Below are positions 21,116-21,713 of a DNA stretch of 21,713 bases, one piece after another. This DNA comes from an uncultured Oscillospiraceae bacterium (GTDB lineage Bacteria > Bacillota > Clostridia > Oscillospirales > Oscillospiraceae). Under the pieces are notes generated by a model. It worked only from the letters and a program-made list of their open reading frames with translations, did no database searches and was not told where the DNA came from. Location: NCBI GenBank assembly GCA_905205085.1, contig CAJLCG010000029.1, positions 1 through 21,713 on the forward strand, given 5' to 3'. Made by a program: the position numbers and the translations under genes. The number at the start of each line of letters is the position of its first letter. Within the stretch, counting starts at the first letter, position 1.

Positions 21116-21685
21116 ATGATGAAACAGAGGGACACGTTTTCCATCCAGCGTCTGGCACTGGTGGGCATGATGGCGGCCATGGTATTTGCCCTGACCTATG
21201 TGGGGATCGATATTCCCACAGGCCTGGGAAAGACCAAAATCCATTTTGGCAATGTGATGTGTCTTCTGTCGGCCCTGCTGCTGGGACCGGTGGGCGGCGG
21301 ATTGGCCGCCGGCGTGGGATCGGCCCTGTTCGACCTGATGGACCCCATGTGGGCCCCGGAGTGCTGGATCACCTTTTTGAATAAATTCGCCATGGCCTTT
21401 GTGGCCGGAGGGATCATGCGCAAGGCCGGGTTCCTGGCTCCCCAGGTGCGGGTGTGGGTGGCAGCCCTGTGCGGGTCGCTGAGTTACAGCATTCTGTATG
21501 TAGGAAAAAATGTGCTGGAATCCCTGTATGTGAAGGGCTTTACCTGGCAGGTGACCCAGGTGGAGGTGCTGGCCACCAAGGTGCCGGTGACCCTGTTCAA
21601 CGGTGTGGTGGCGGTGATTTGTGCGGCGCTGCTGTATACTGCACTGACTCCCGCCCTGAGAAAAGCCAACGTGCTGCATGCCTGA
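21116..21685 (+). CDS. ECF transporter S component
   Basis: A 189-residue membrane protein with about six hydrophobic segments. IQRLALVGMMAAMVFALTYVGIDIPTG and KIHFGNVMCLLSALLLGPVGGGLAAGVGSALFDL are typical of the substrate-binding S component of energy-coupling-factor vitamin transporters, which bind one vitamin and use a shared EcfT/EcfA1A2 module encoded elsewhere. The small-residue pattern on the first helix (LVGMMAAMVFALT) is the contact used with EcfT. Two ATGs in tandem (21116, 21119) follow GGGGAG. The vitamin cannot be named; neighbouring pnuC makes a vitamin theme plausible but is not proof. The window ends 28 bases after its stop. Confidence 0.87.
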   Translation: MMKQRDTFSIQRLALVGMMAAMVFALTYVGIDIPTGLGKTKIHFGNVMCLLSALLLGPVGGGLAAGVGSALFDLMDPMWAPECWITFLNKFAMAFVAGGIMRKAGFLAPQVRVWVAALCGSLSYSILYVGKNVLESLYVKGFTWQVTQVEVLATKVPVTLFNGVVAVICAALLYTALTPALRKANVLHA

Positions 21686-21713
21686 AGAAAAAAGCTCCCG
21701 GAGTGCGTCTGCA

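Overview
The window looks like a Gram-positive Clostridia chromosome, most probably Oscillospiraceae (Flavonifractor/Pseudoflavonifractor-like). This is inferred from the GC-rich flanks, strong AGGAGG-type ribosome binding sites, sigma-A promoters and intrinsic terminators, and from the gene content. No database search was possible.

Left host block (1-10340). A leftward operon encodes a NifS-type cysteine desulfurase, a MATE exporter and a metallo-beta-lactamase-fold hydrolase. Its promoter lies back to back with one for a rightward run: a polytopic DUF6056-like membrane protein, thiamine pyrophosphokinase and a NYN-LOTUS RNA-binding protein. A two-way terminator (6695-6729) separates these from a leftward marR-MATE operon, whose promoter carries two copies of a palindromic operator. 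Divergent from it, smpB and a cyclophilin lead into ssrA (tmRNA, 9972-10339), so both partners of trans-translation sit together. A 210-base string of hairpins precedes ssrA.

Accessory block (about 10340-18953). GC content drops immediately after ssrA. First comes an AT-rich orphan gene (10495-11244). Then comes a leftward module typical of Tn916-like conjugative elements: a sigma factor, an HTH_16 protein and a small ORF, with a terminator-rich leader. Upstream on the same strand lies a resistance-type cassette: TetR regulator, BcrA-like ABC ATPase, ABC-2 permease, a small membrane protein and an MFS exporter. Right of the cassette are decayed mobilisation sequences (an oriT-like pair of inverted repeats and the last 40 codons of a MobC-type gene), a repeat-rich gene-free stretch of 550 bases, and a large serine recombinase. 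The recombinase frame runs through an 18-bp terminator stem and into the promoter of the next gene, which suggests the element's right edge is there. The block is a mosaic of at least two elements.

Right host block (about 19050-21713). An XRE regulator with two membrane segments and a GGNDGPT loop is followed by a small lipoprotein. A two-way terminator separates them from a leftward pnuC (nicotinamide riboside transport) with an operator-like palindrome over its promoter and an intrinsic terminator in its leader. The window ends with an ECF transporter S component.

The best leads for something undescribed are the pnuC leader, the membrane XRE/lipoprotein pair, the orphan gene beside ssrA, and the layered leader of the sigma-factor gene.
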